64,000 nucleotides of DNA from CAUZWH01 sp965224275 (lineage in GTDB: Bacteria; Pseudomonadota; Alphaproteobacteria; SHVV01). The position numbers were made by a program, and so were the translations under genes. The stretch lies in the NCBI GenBank assembly GCA_965224275.1, contig CBDCYR010000011.1, positions 496,001 to 560,000 on the forward strand, written 5' to 3'. Every line of letters begins with the position of its first letter. Position 1 is the stretch's first letter. Positions 53,296-62,533 of the stretch are shown piece by piece. Under the pieces are notes generated by a model. The model saw only the letters and a program-made list of their open reading frames with translations. It was not told where the DNA came from and ran no database searches.

Positions 53296-54543
53296 TCATG
53301 GTTTCGCGTCCTGCGCCGGTTGAGCGGGGGGAGGGTCTCGTGAAGAGAACGGATCGTACCGGCGGGAGATTTCCCGGATTTTCCGCAATTCGCCGCCACA
53401 GTGCGGGCAGGGAACGGGCGCGATCCCGGTCTCCAGGCCGCTATTGCGGTGGTCGTCCTCCTCGCCGTCATGGGTTACGGCTGTATGCGCCTGGAGGCCG
53501 TTTACACCCAGCGCCTCGCGCGCGACTTCGAGGGTCTTGGCACGGCTTCCATTGGCAAGGATTCCGAAGTGGCGGATGCGATGCAGTCCGTTTGGCAGGA
53601 CATGCAACAGGAACCGGCGGATGAACTCGTCGGCGGTGATGGTGGCCGTGCCGTAGCGGGGTTTCCTTTGCCCCGGACTGGTCGGCTTGCGGCAACGGAA
53701 GGAGACGTTCTGTCCATCGCAGGCGATGATGCGGCTGTCGCCGATGGCAATTCTGTGCGTGTATCGGGAGAGATAGCGGAAGACCTGTTCGGCATCGCGA
53801 AAGGGTCGTTTGGCGTAGACGATCCAGTTCTTGCCGCGGGCGGCCACGAGGGTGGCGTGGAACTCTCCGGGATTGGCGAGATGGGCGATGCCGCCATGAA
53901 ATTCGATTTTCCCGCGTGCATGGGCGCGGGTGAGCTCCTCAAGGAAGCGGCGCCGGAACAGGCTGGCGAGGACCTTGACCGGGGCCAGGAAGGTGCCGCT
54001 TCCGGTCTTCCATTGGCCGGTTGCGACATCGAAGCCGGCGTTAGGCACGACGATATGCAGATGCGGATGGAAGCCGAGCTTCTGGTCCCAAGTGTGGAGG
54101 ACCGCGGTGCCGCCGATACGCAGTCCACCGTGACGGTCGTCCTCGGCGATGGTGCGCAGGGTCTCGGCGGCGGTGCGAAACAGGATGTTGAACACGACCT
54201 TGCGGTTGCAAAAGGCGATCCCGCTGACTTCTTTGGGCAACGAAAATACAACGTGGAAGTACGGCACCGGCAGGATATCGGCGGCGCGCGCCTCCAGCCA
54301 TTGCCTTGCGGCAAGCCCCTGGCAGGACGGGCAGTGGCGGTTGCGGCACGAGTTGTAGAGCGGATGCTCGCGCCTGCAGCCGTCGCATTGATACATGTGG
54401 CCACCGAGTACGGACGTCCGGCAGGACTCGATCGCGGCCATGACCTTGAGGCGTCCGGCGTCAAGCTGGCCGGCCAGGCGCCGCCGGTAATCTGCGCCGG
54501 CGCGGCGGAAAATATCAGCCACGCCGGCGTCTTTGCGCTTCAC
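53296..54543 (-). CDS. IS91-family HUH transposase
   Basis: 415 aa. An N-terminal zinc-binding domain (CDGCRREH...CRNRHCPSCQ, about 53-76) is followed by the HUH motif HPHLHIVVP and the C-terminal YLSRYTHRIAI region of IS801/IS91 transposases with its catalytic Tyr. A second CPHCGG zinc pair lies near the C-terminus. It performs rolling-circle transposition. Intact. The large plus-strand frame opposite is a shadow. Confidence 0.93.
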   Translation of the reverse strand: MKRKDAGVADIFRRAGADYRRRLAGQLDAGRLKVMAAIESCRTSVLGGHMYQCDGCRREHPLYNSCRNRHCPSCQGLAARQWLEARAADILPVPYFHVVFSLPKEVSGIAFCNRKVVFNILFRTAAETLRTIAEDDRHGGLRIGGTAVLHTWDQKLGFHPHLHIVVPNAGFDVATGQWKTGSGTFLAPVKVLASLFRRRFLEELTRAHARGKIEFHGGIAHLANPGEFHATLVAARGKNWIVYAKRPFRDAEQVFRYLSRYTHRIAIGDSRIIACDGQNVSFRCRKPTSPGQRKPRYGTATITADEFIRRFLLHVLPNGLHRIRHFGILANGSRAKTLEVAREALGVNGLQAHTAVTHDGEEDDHRNSGLETGIAPVPCPHCGGELRKIREISRRYDPFSSRDPPPAQPAQDAKP

Positions 54544-54549
54544 GGCGCC

Positions 54550-55425
54550 TCAGGCGTCGATCAGGTCGAAGCCCGAGAGCGGATGGTCGAGGGTCTCGAA
54601 CATCTTGCCGGTGGCGCGGGCGTAGCCGCGCGTCGTGTCGGCATTCCGGTGACCCAGGACATCCTGGATGACATCGATGTTGCCGCCACGCTCATGCCAG
54701 TGGGTGGCGGCCGAATGCCTCAAGCTATGGAAGGTATGGCAGCCGTCGACGCCGGCCTTGCGGCAGGCCTTCTTAAAGGCAACACGCAGGGTATCGATCT
54801 TGAGAGGCACCTCCGGCGACTCACCGTAGAACAGCCACGTGACCGGTCGTGGAAAGAGGTTCTTGCAGTAACGCCGCAGGTATTCGACGAGCCCGTCGGG
54901 AAGCGGCGCCATGCGCTCGGCGCCGCCCTTGCCGGAACGGATGTGCAGAAGCCGTTTGTCCGACTTGATGTCGATGAGTTGCACCTCAACAGTTTCCGAG
55001 ATGCGGAGACCGGCGCCATAGGCAAGAACCGTCGCGGCCCGATAACGGAGGTCGGAGATGGCGAGGATCAAGCGCTCGACCTCCTTCTCCGCCATTGACC
55101 GGGGCAGTTTGCGGGGCCTCTTGCGGTAACGGAGCCCGTCGACCATCTCGGGACGGCGCAGTGTGTCGCGATACAGGAACCTGAGCGCACCGAGGCTTAC
55201 ATTGGTCGTGTTCGGGTCGAGACCGCGCTCGATCCTCGCCAGCAGCCAGCTGCGGACCTCCTCGGCGTCAAGCCGGTCCGGCGGCTTGTTGTAATGTTTG
55301 TTGAGGGTCTCGATCTCGCGCAGATACATGGCCTGTGTGCTATCGGCCAGACCGGCTATGCCCATCTGTTCCATCATCCGCCCTCGAAGAGGCGATACGT
55401 ATGTCGTGTCGGTGGTTTTCATCAT
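54550..55425 (-). CDS. IS91-associated tyrosine recombinase/integrase
   Basis: 291 aa from ATG 55425 (GGGAG 4 bp before). N-terminal SAM-like DNA-binding domain (TQAMYLREIETLNKHYNKPP...TNVSLGALRFLYRDTL) then the catalytic domain with Arg in GAGLRISE, HSLRHSAATH (His-x2-Arg), LGHRN and the nucleophile Tyr in TRGYARA. Such recombinases regularly precede IS91-type transposases; their role in transposition is not settled. The frame to 55557 is not conserved. Confidence 0.9.
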   Translation of the reverse strand: MMKTTDTTYVSPLRGRMMEQMGIAGLADSTQAMYLREIETLNKHYNKPPDRLDAEEVRSWLLARIERGLDPNTTNVSLGALRFLYRDTLRRPEMVDGLRYRKRPRKLPRSMAEKEVERLILAISDLRYRAATVLAYGAGLRISETVEVQLIDIKSDKRLLHIRSGKGGAERMAPLPDGLVEYLRRYCKNLFPRPVTWLFYGESPEVPLKIDTLRVAFKKACRKAGVDGCHTFHSLRHSAATHWHERGGNIDVIQDVLGHRNADTTRGYARATGKMFETLDHPLSGFDLIDA

Positions 55426-55523
55426 CGATCTCCCTGGCCTGAACGGCGCTCCACCGGACAATCCGGGGCTGGCCATCAGTGGGGTCGATGCTAACCGTGG
55501 GAAACCAGAAAACAGGTAGGCTC

Positions 55524-56512
55524 TTAGATTGCGGAACCGGCACCCGGGATCCGACACAAATCCGGCACTCCAACACCCGGAAACAAGCGCTGCACATTAG
55601 GAGGAAGGCTCAATGTCTGAAGCAAAAACTGCCGTGGAGCGGCTTCGTTCAATGCGGCTCGCGCCGTCGCGGTCAGATCCGGCCCGAGTTCGGTTCGTAG
55701 CCAAGCTTCGTTTGCGAGGAACAGGTCGCAGATCCCATCCGCCTGAGTCTCGGTAAACGATGGTTCTCGACACTCGCGAATGCGTAGCCCGGCTGTGTGG
55801 AAGGCGCGGATGTAATCACCGTGCTGGTGGTGTTTGTTCTCGATAACAGCGAACGCGTTGTTGTCGTATGCGAACCCAGCATGCCCGCCGAGCAAGCCGT
55901 TGAGTGGGTGAATATCCGACACGATGATTGTGCCACCGGGAGCCGCACAGCGTGCGAGTTCGGCGATCGATGCCGACAGGTCGCTGCAGTGGGTGAGGGC
56001 GAGACAGCAAGTTACGAGGTCAACGCCGCGTCTGGTACCGGCAGCGCCGTGAGATCGCCTGATTTGAAGATGGCGCCCGGCACGTTGGCCACGGCTTTGA
56101 CAAGCATGGCATCGGATGCATCGATGCCGGTTGTCGTATGGCCGCCCTTGACCAGCATGGAGGCCACACGTCCGGTACCGCACGCGGCATCGAGCGCTGC
56201 GCCGGCACCTCTTCGTCGTATTAAATCGGCGACAACGGGTTGCTCGACTTCGATCAGCGGATTGTCGTCGTTGTCATAGCTGATCGACCAGCGCTGGTAG
56301 CCGTCTTCAGGGGACAACTGGTGAACGACATACGAAAAAGCATCCGGTTCACGGTGATAGGCGGCGAGCAGGCGGCGAATGACACCAAGCCAGCGTTCGG
56401 TATCGTCGTCGGCGACAAAGCGCCAATGGCGAAGCAACGCGAGTGCGAGTACGCCGAGACGGAAGGGAAGCGACGACGTTGTGATCGACGATAGTTTGCT
56501 GGGGTCGGACAT
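55524..56512 (-). pseudogene. class I SAM-dependent methyltransferase with a frameshift
   Basis: ATG 56512 opens MSDPSKLSSITTSSLPFRLG; the SAM loop is ALDAACGTGRVASMLV and the acidic strand GIDASDAM. Frame one stops after PVPDAALTS at about 56015, whereas the next frame continues VDLVTCCLALTHCSDLSASIAELARCAAPGGTIIVSDIHP, the natural continuation. One base is missing near 56028. The last residues before 55524 (GVGVPDLCRIPGAG) do not resemble a methyltransferase end and may come from the IS91 edge, so the gene may also be truncated. Confidence 0.82.
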
Positions 56513-56571
56513 GGTGGCCTCATTGCAGTCTCATGGCAGTCTCATGGCATTGGCGGCAATCAACGAGGCCG

Positions 56572-56609
56572 AGAAAACAAAAAAAGCCCCGTCGGTACCG
56601 GCGGGGCTT
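56572..56609 (-). terminator. Rho-independent terminator downstream of pdxJ
   Basis: On the minus strand AAGCCCCGCCGG (56609-56598) pairs with CCGACGGGGCTT (56595-56584) over 12 bp with one mismatch, then TTTTTTTGTTTT. It separates pdxJ from the methyltransferase gene. Confidence 0.88.
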
Positions 56610-56784
56610 GGCTTGATGACGTGAGATCTAATTCAACGCGTGCACCATCCAAGCGGCCCGCCGACGGGGGTCGGCATGGTCGTGAGATAAGGGCGGTTGC
56701 AGCTCTTTAACGTCATGGCGGCGAGACAAATACGCGCGAAGTGGTGTGGTGTCAAATCGACGGCGCATGGGCATGCATGGCAAC

Positions 56785-57525
56785 CTAACTTTCCGCCTCG
56801 ATCACCTCGACGTAGGCCGCGACAGCAGCTTCGAGCCCGATCGATAGCGCATCGACGGTGAGGTAATGGCCAATCGAGACCTCGTCGAGCCAAGGAATCG
56901 CGCGCAGCAAGATGGTTAGATTGTGCTGCGTGAGGTCGTGACCTGCGTTAACGCCGAGACCAAGGCGTCGCGCAGTGTCGGCTGCGGCGACGTAGGATTC
57001 CACTGTCGAGGGGTACGCCGTCGTCGCGAAAGCGGTGGCGAAAGGGCCGGTAAACAGCTCGATCCGGTCGGCGCCGACGTCGCTTGCGGCAACCACCGCT
57101 TCAACCTGGGCATCGACAAACAGCGCCGTCCGCGTGCCATAGCTTTTCAGCCGTTCGAGCGAGGCGCGAAGATCGGTGACATTGGCAGCGATATTCCATC
57201 CGTGATCCGAGGTCAGCGCGTCCGGTGCGTCGGGAACAAGGGTGGTTTGGGTGGGGCGGGTTTCGCCGATGAGTTCGAAAAACGCCTCGCTCGGGAAATC
57301 CTCAACGTTGAGCTCGATTTGGTCGTTGCCGGCGCTGAGCATCGCGGCCAGTTCGACAACGTCGCGACGGCGAATATGGCGCTGGTCGAGCCTCGGATGC
57401 ACGGTGATGCCGTGGGCGCCGGCCCTAATGGCGAGGTGGGCGGCACGCAGAAGATCGGGGTGGTCGTGCCGGCGCTGATTGCGGAGCAGCGCAATCTTAT
57501 TGAGGTTGACGCTGAGTTTGGTCAC
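56785..57525 (-). CDS. pdxJ: pyridoxine 5'-phosphate synthase PdxJ
   Basis: 246 aa; makes pyridoxine 5'-phosphate from 1-deoxyxylulose 5-phosphate and 3-amino-1-hydroxyacetone phosphate. The GTG start at 57525 gives the canonical opening MTKLSVNLNKIALLRNQR; the upstream frame to 57600 overlaps the VOC gene. HPR (43-45), His50, ELNVE and the C-terminal GLGVNAGHDLT and EVSIGHYL segments mark PdxJ. The VOC gene ends 29 bp upstream. Its product is the cofactor precursor of CysK and MetC, though the loci are far apart. Confidence 0.94.
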   Translation of the reverse strand: MTKLSVNLNKIALLRNQRRHDHPDLLRAAHLAIRAGAHGITVHPRLDQRHIRRRDVVELAAMLSAGNDQIELNVEDFPSEAFFELIGETRPTQTTLVPDAPDALTSDHGWNIAANVTDLRASLERLKSYGTRTALFVDAQVEAVVAASDVGADRIELFTGPFATAFATTAYPSTVESYVAAADTARRLGLGVNAGHDLTQHNLTILLRAIPWLDEVSIGHYLTVDALSIGLEAAVAAYVEVIEAES

Positions 57526-57553
57526 TCCGGCGCCGTCTACCCTTCGACGCGTT

Positions 57554-58033
57554 CTACCCTTTGGCGACCTGCCAATTGTCGAGCTTTTCGCGCGCGCCAT
57601 TGGCCTGTGGGTTCATGGCACCATCGTGATTGTCGCGCTTGGCCGTGAGCTCGATGACGTAGCCGTTGGGGTCGCGAAAATAGATCGAATCCATGACGTG
57701 ATGATCCGAAATGCCGCGGGTGTCGATGCCTTCGGCTTTGCCTTTGGCAAACATGTCGTGGAGGTCTTTGGGTTCGACCTCGAGTGCGATGTGAAGGTCG
57801 AAATCATGCTGTTCCTTGAAGTCGAACGGCCGGTCCGGCGCCTCGAAGAAAGCCAGAAAGGAGCCATCGTCGAGTTCGTAGAAGGTGTGTAGGGTTTCGG
57901 TCTTGCGGCCGCTTTTGGTCTCGCCGATCTCCAGCGTATGGGCCAGCGGCAAGCCCAGAAAATCTTCGTAAAACTTGCGCGTCTCTTCGGAATCCTTGCA
58001 GCGGTAGGCGTTATGATGGAGCCCCTTAATCAT
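57554..58033 (-). CDS. VOC-family (glyoxalase/dioxygenase-like) protein
   Basis: 159 aa. Two beta-alpha-beta-beta-beta units: GLHHNAYRCKDSEETRKFYEDFLGL (4-28) and FDLHIALEVEPKDLHDMFAKGKAEG, with metal-ligand candidates His6 or His7, His84 and Glu in PNGYVIELTAK. The ending is typical of extradiol dioxygenase or glyoxalase relatives. Substrate unknown. Probably co-transcribed with pdxJ. Confidence 0.87.
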   Translation of the reverse strand: MIKGLHHNAYRCKDSEETRKFYEDFLGLPLAHTLEIGETKSGRKTETLHTFYELDDGSFLAFFEAPDRPFDFKEQHDFDLHIALEVEPKDLHDMFAKGKAEGIDTRGISDHHVMDSIYFRDPNGYVIELTAKRDNHDGAMNPQANGAREKLDNWQVAKG

Positions 58034-58086
58034 GGCAATCCTCTTTCAGGTTCGAGCCGGTCGAAACGGCGTTCGTATGCACCTAA

Positions 58087-59137
58087 AGCATTTTCCGATC
58101 ACTCGCAGTCATATCCGGCAGCAGCAAAATAGTTTTCACATTCGGCTGGCGTGAACGTATCGACACCTTGGGCGATGGCCTCCCACAGGTCATCGATAGT
58201 GCGTGCGGCGGTTTTCTTAAGGAAGGCCTTGAGCTTTGAGAAAGCCATCTCGATGGGGTTGAAATCGGGGCTATAAGGCGGCAAGAAACGCAATTCGGCC
58301 CCGGCGGCCTCGATGGCGGCCCGCACGGCGACGGGTTTGTGAGCGGGCAGATTGTCCATGATGACAATGTCGCCAGGCGACAGTGTCGGCACCAACACTT
58401 GTTCCACATAATCCAGGAACGCCGCCCCGTGCATGGCGCCGTCGAGCACCATCGGCGCGGTCATGCCTTCAAGCCTCAGCGCACCAACGAATGTTGTCGT
58501 CTTCCAATGCCCATGGGGTATGGGGGCCCGGCACCGTTCCCCGCGCGGGGCCCGGCCATAACGCCGGGCCATCTTCGTCGATGCGCCGGTCTCGTCGATG
58601 AAGATCAGCCGTTTCGGTTCCAGATCCGGCTGAAGCTCAAACCAGGCTTGCCGTCGCAGCAGAATATCAGCCCGTTGCTGTTCGCTGGCGTGCGCGGTTT
58701 TTTTTGAAGGTCAAGTTCCGGCGGTCGAGCAACCGCCAGACCGTGCTTTGGGCGGCCTTCAGTCCATGCGCTTCGTCCAGGTGCGTGGCAAGCTCGGCCA
58801 GGGTGATGTCCGGAACATCCTCAATCATCGCCAAAATTTCCTCAGCATGCCGCTCAATCCGATGCGAACGCTTGTCACCGCCTTGCGGCAAGGGCTCGAC
58901 ACTGCCCGTCCGGCTCCATTGAGCGAACCACTTGATCGCCGTCGAGGGCGCGACGCCATAGTGCCCCGCCGCCGAGCGCCGCGACATGCCACCTTCAACA
59001 GCCGAAATCAGCCGTTCCCGAATATCGTTGGAAAGAGATTTCGTCATATGGGCTGGCCTCCTTCACCAGCCCATATCTTGAATCACAATTCCTTTAAAAT
59101 GGGAATCAATTTCGATTCTGTGAGATCGGAATACGCT
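58087..59137 (-). mobile_element. IS630-family insertion sequence
   Basis: About 1.05 kb with imperfect inverted ends: left AGCATTTTCCGATC, right as reverse complement AGCGTATTCCGATC. The expected TA target duplication is not visible on the right. The right end abuts the middle of a MITE copy whose left 50 or so bases are gone, indicating a deletion or rearrangement at insertion. Confidence 0.82.
58099..59047 (-). CDS. IS630-family transposase made by -1 frameshifting
   Basis: Two overlapping frames. The first (58667-59047, 126 aa) carries the HTH (SRRSAAGHYGVAPSTAIKWFAQW) and ends RTATG. The second, joined by stepping back one base at the A8 run (plus-strand T at 58698-58705), reads KKTAHASEQQRADILLRRQ then FIDETGASTKMARRYGRAP, VIMDNLPAHK and the DDE glutamate in SPDFNPIEMAFSKLK to 58099. 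A slippery A-run and -1 shift are normal for many IS630 members, so the gene is probably functional. Confidence 0.87.
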
Positions 59138-59375
59138 CGAGTTCGCCGGTTAGGCGCGCGAAGCGTGGCGATGCCGGCCGCATCGGAAGCTTCGCGTAAC
59201 GCGGCCGGTGAGCTCGGCAAGCCGCCCTGTGGGTCGCGTATCCCGGTCCCCCGGTGCGTCGAAACCCCTCGACGATGCCCAACGGTCCCTTGGGGCATCG
59301 CCTGCGGGCTTCCTCCTGCCGAGCTACCGGGATACGCGATCGTATGGGTACCATATGTTGGATTTCATCCACTAG
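59138..59375. repeat. MITE-like element, copy 2, truncated at the left
   Basis: 238 bp closely matching bases 8169-8412 of copy 1, including the internal GCCGG/CTCGGCAAGCC and CGCGTATCCCGG inverted repeats and the right end TATGGGTACCATATGTTGGATTTCATCCACTAG (positions 59343-59375 hold it). The left terminal repeat was lost where IS630 joins. Confidence 0.85.
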
Positions 59376-59461
59376 GGTAGCGCTGAATATGCTTGGCATC
59401 GAGTCGGATCGTAAATATTTGTGTGTGCGTATGTCGCGGACGGTGGTTTGGGGAGCTGGCA

Positions 59462-61024
59462 ATGCTTGACGGCGACGACGCGGCCATCGCAGCGCTAACA
59501 GCGCGCAGTGCGCAGAGCACCGTCGCGAGCCTGTTCCAGGAACAAGTCCGGATCTATCCCGACCGCATTGCCCTGGACGATGGCGAGCGCCTTATCAGCT
59601 TTGCGGAACTCGATGCGCGATCGCGCCGCCTGGCGAGCGTATTGCGAAATCGCCGCGTCGAGCGCGGCTCGCGCGTCGCGATCCTGGCCGAAAACCGGCT
59701 TGAGTATTTCGACCTGTTCTTTGCCGCGGCCCGGCTCGGGGCCATAGCGGCCTGTCAGAACTGGCGCCTGGCAGCACCGGAACTTGCGCATTGCCTGAAT
59801 CTGGTCGACCCCACGGTCACCCTGGTGTCGCCGCGCCATCAGGCCCTGTTGGCGGCAGCTGCCGGATCCGATTCCGAGCCGATCGTGTTTGGCGCCCCTT
59901 ACGATGCGATGGTTGGGGCGGCGGCACCGGTCGAACCGGCGTTCAATCTTGCCGAAGCCGAGGATCCGCTGCTGATCCTCTACACCAGCGGTACGACCGG
60001 CCTGCCCAAGGGCGCGGTGATAAGCCATCGCGCTGAGGTGGCGCGCAACCTGGTGATGCGCGCGGAGTTTGGATTGGCGGTTGACGATAGCTATGCGGTT
60101 TGGGCGCCGCTCTACCATATGGGTGGCGCCGAATATTCGCTGTCGGCGCTGATGGCGGGCGGCAAGGTTTTGGTGATCGACGGCTTCGATCGCGTCCGGC
60201 TCGCCGACATTATCGCCACCGAGCAACTGGGCTGGCTGATCGTCATGCCGGGCATGATCAGCGCCCTGATCGGTGAACTCAAACAACGCAATATCAAGCC
60301 GCGCGGCGTAAAGGTCTGCGGCGTCATGGCCGACCTGGTGCCGCCGTCGGAAATCGCCGAGATCACCGAACTGGTGGGGGCTCCGTATGCCAATACGTTC
60401 GGCGCGACCGAGACCGGTGGACCGCCAGGTACGGCAAATCTCATCCCAATCGGGGTTGCGCCGACCAACTTGTCTAAACAGCAGAGCCGGTTTTGCGAAA
60501 TCCGTCTGGTCGACGCCGACGATCAGGAGGTGCCGGACGGAGAACCGGGCGAGCTCTGCATCCGTGGGTGGACGCTGTTTAGCGGCTACTGGCGGGCGCC
60601 GGAGGTCAACGCGCATGAGTTTCGCGGCGGCTGGTTTCATATGGGCGATGTGTTCGTGCGCAATCCCGACGGTACGTTCGACTTCGTCGACCGCGTCAAA
60701 TACATGATCAAATCGGGTGGTGAGAATATTTATCCGGCTGAGATCGAACGCGTGATGATGCAGGATCCGCGGGTCGCCGAGGTGGCTGTGGTGCGGCACG
60801 CCGACCAGAAGTGGGGCGAGGTCCCGATCGCTTTTGTTGCGCAGCGTGGCGACGACCTTACGGCCGATTCCCTGCTTGAACGCTGTCGCGCTGAACTTGC
60901 CGGTTACAAGCAACCCAAGGGGATCCGGTTTATCGCCTATGAGAGCTTTCCGCGCAGTGCGTCGGGCAAGGTGCAGCGCCATGAACTGGAAAAATTCCTG
61001 ACCGATTCACAGCTAAGCGATTGA
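59462..61024 (+). CDS. AMP-dependent acyl-CoA synthetase
   Basis: 520 aa from ATG 59462 (GGGGAG upstream); the frame to 59393 begins in the MITE. P-loop LYTSGTTGLPKG, A5 NTFGATETGGP, A7 FHMGDVFVRNPDG, A8 YMIKSGGENIYPAEIE and the catalytic Lys in RSASGKVQR are all present. Similar to long-chain or crotonobetaine-type acyl-CoA ligases. It is followed 53 bp later by a citryl-CoA-lyase-like gene. Confidence 0.92.
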   Translation: MLDGDDAAIAALTARSAQSTVASLFQEQVRIYPDRIALDDGERLISFAELDARSRRLASVLRNRRVERGSRVAILAENRLEYFDLFFAAARLGAIAACQNWRLAAPELAHCLNLVDPTVTLVSPRHQALLAAAAGSDSEPIVFGAPYDAMVGAAAPVEPAFNLAEAEDPLLILYTSGTTGLPKGAVISHRAEVARNLVMRAEFGLAVDDSYAVWAPLYHMGGAEYSLSALMAGGKVLVIDGFDRVRLADIIATEQLGWLIVMPGMISALIGELKQRNIKPRGVKVCGVMADLVPPSEIAEITELVGAPYANTFGATETGGPPGTANLIPIGVAPTNLSKQQSRFCEIRLVDADDQEVPDGEPGELCIRGWTLFSGYWRAPEVNAHEFRGGWFHMGDVFVRNPDGTFDFVDRVKYMIKSGGENIYPAEIERVMMQDPRVAEVAVVRHADQKWGEVPIAFVAQRGDDLTADSLLERCRAELAGYKQPKGIRFIAYESFPRSASGKVQRHELEKFLTDSQLSD

Positions 61025-61077
61025 ACCGCGGTCCGAATCGCATCGCAACGGCCACATTCTAAAATTTGGAGACGCGT

Positions 61078-61851
61078 ATGAGTTACATGCCGGACGTACA
61101 AACCACGAGCATCGCCACCGAAACCAGCAATGATGTTTTCGTCCGCGGCAAGAGCCTGTGCCACGACCTGATCGGCAAGCTCACGTTCACCGAGATGCTG
61201 TTCTTTCAAATTCTCGGGCGGTCGGCGACGGCGGCCGAGATCACGATGGTGGATGCCTGCCTGGTGACGCTGGTGGAACATGGGCTGACACCGAGTGCGC
61301 TGACCACGCGCCTGGTCTATTCGAGCTCGCCAGACGCGATGCAGGGCGCGGTGGCGGCCGGGCTCAACGGCATCGGCAGCCTGTTTGCCGGTACCACCGA
61401 AGGCTGCGCCGCGGTGCTCGCCGATCTGCTCGAGGCCGAAGATGGGCTGGAACCTGCCGCCGAGCATATCGTCGCCGAATACCGAGCCGCCCTGAAGCCG
61501 ATCCCCGGATTCGGTCATCCGACCCATAAACCCGACGATCCGCGCGCGATCCGTTTGTTCGAGATCGCCCGCGAGCAAGGGGTGGCCGGCCGCCATGTGG
61601 ACGCCGTTCACGTGCTGTCGTCGGCCATCGATCACGCGTCGGGCAAGCACATCACCATCAATGCGACCGGCGCGATTGCCGCCACCCTTGGTGACTGCGG
61701 CGTGCCGGCCGAGATCATGCGCGGCTTCGCGCTGATCTCGCGCTGCGCCGGCCTGGTCGGGCATGTGCATGAAGAGCAGCAGAAACCGGCCCTCCGGGCG
61801 ATCTGGGAGGCAGCCGATCGGGCGGTGCCTTATGACGGCGAGAGCGGGTAG
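61078..61851 (+). CDS. citryl-CoA lyase / citrate-synthase-like protein
   Basis: 257 aa from ATG 61078 (GGAG upstream; TTG 61066 rejected). It is a short citrate-synthase-superfamily protein: RGKSLCHDLIGKLTFTEMLFFQILGR, GLNGIGSLFAGTTEGCAAVLAD, the HP segment PGFGHPTHKPDDPRA (catalytic His) and GHVHEEQQKP with a His/Glu near the active site. Proteins of this size are annotated as citryl-CoA lyases, cleaving a CoA thioester to acetyl-CoA and a keto acid. With the adjacent CoA ligase it suggests a degradation pair. Confidence 0.85.
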   Translation: MSYMPDVQTTSIATETSNDVFVRGKSLCHDLIGKLTFTEMLFFQILGRSATAAEITMVDACLVTLVEHGLTPSALTTRLVYSSSPDAMQGAVAAGLNGIGSLFAGTTEGCAAVLADLLEAEDGLEPAAEHIVAEYRAALKPIPGFGHPTHKPDDPRAIRLFEIAREQGVAGRHVDAVHVLSSAIDHASGKHITINATGAIAATLGDCGVPAEIMRGFALISRCAGLVGHVHEEQQKPALRAIWEAADRAVPYDGESG

Positions 61852-62008
61852 GGCAGGGACGTGATTTCGTCCCTTCCTCGGCGCCAGGACTGACGCGACA
61901 GCCAACGAAGCTTCGGAAGCCCCGGACTTTGCCGGGACTCCCGAATAGGTTGATGGTGGTCGTTCAGCTATCGACGGTTGGAGTCGAAAGTGCTCGCGCG
62001 GCTCGCGT

Positions 62009-62443
62009 TTAGTCGTCGCTCGGCTTGTTCGTTCGCAATCTTTTGATAGCGCCGCGCTGGGTTTTCGAATCGAGCCGCCGCTTGCGCGAGCCCAAGGTGC
62101 GGCGAGTTGGCTTTCGGGCGACGATCGGGCGGGCCGCCTTTTTCAAGAGTTCCGTTAGCCGTGCGACCGCGTCGCCACGGTTTTGTTCCTGGGTGCGATA
62201 GCGTGCCGCGGTGATCACGATAACGCCGTCTTTGGTGAGCCGGCGGCCGGCGAGGCGTTCGGCCCGGGCGCGCACATCGTCGGGCAATGACCGCGCATGC
62301 CGCAGATCGAACCGAAGCTGGACCGCGGTCGACACTTTGTTGACGTTCTGCCCACCCGGCCCGGATGAACGCACAAACGTTTCCTCGATGTCGCTGGGAT
62401 CGAGGGTGATCTGGTCGGTAATTATGATCGGGCGGGCGGGCAT
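62009..62443 (-). CDS. arfB: alternative ribosome-rescue factor / peptidyl-tRNA hydrolase ArfB
   Basis: 144 aa. GGQ motif at 30-32 (RSSGPGGQNVNKVSTAVQLRFDL) and the basic C-terminal tail (RPIVARKPTRRTLGSRKRRLDSKTQRGAIKRLRTNK) that enters the mRNA channel are both present. It hydrolyses peptidyl-tRNA on stalled ribosomes. Monocistronic. Confidence 0.94.
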   Translation of the reverse strand: MPARPIIITDQITLDPSDIEETFVRSSGPGGQNVNKVSTAVQLRFDLRHARSLPDDVRARAERLAGRRLTKDGVIVITAARYRTQEQNRGDAVARLTELLKKAARPIVARKPTRRTLGSRKRRLDSKTQRGAIKRLRTNKPSDD

Positions 62444-62533
62444 GAGAGGCTCATGGTTCTGTAGGCAGTACGGCGCACGACATCGCCGGCGCTGGTCGAA
62501 TAAGGGAGACGCTAGCGATGAGAACAGCGCTTA

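Larger units (their letters stand above)
53296..55425 (-). mobile_element. IS91-family element (transposase plus tyrosine recombinase)
   Basis: Core of an IS91-type rolling-circle element: a tyrosine recombinase gene followed 6 bp later by the Y2/HUH transposase. IS91 elements lack terminal inverted repeats and target duplications, so the outer ends (in 53040-53295 and 55426-55600) could not be fixed. It adjoins the 3' end of a methyltransferase gene. Confidence 0.85.

Noticed and set aside
53401..55098. 565-codon plus-strand open frame
   Set aside because: Antisense of the IS91 transposase and recombinase, both of which have full catalytic motifs.
59495..60982. 495-codon minus-strand open frame
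   Set aside because: Antisense of the acyl-CoA synthetase, whose ANL motifs are complete.
61900..61950. possible hairpin after the citryl-CoA-lyase-like gene
   Set aside because: Short CCCGG stem with no T-run; too weak to call a terminator.
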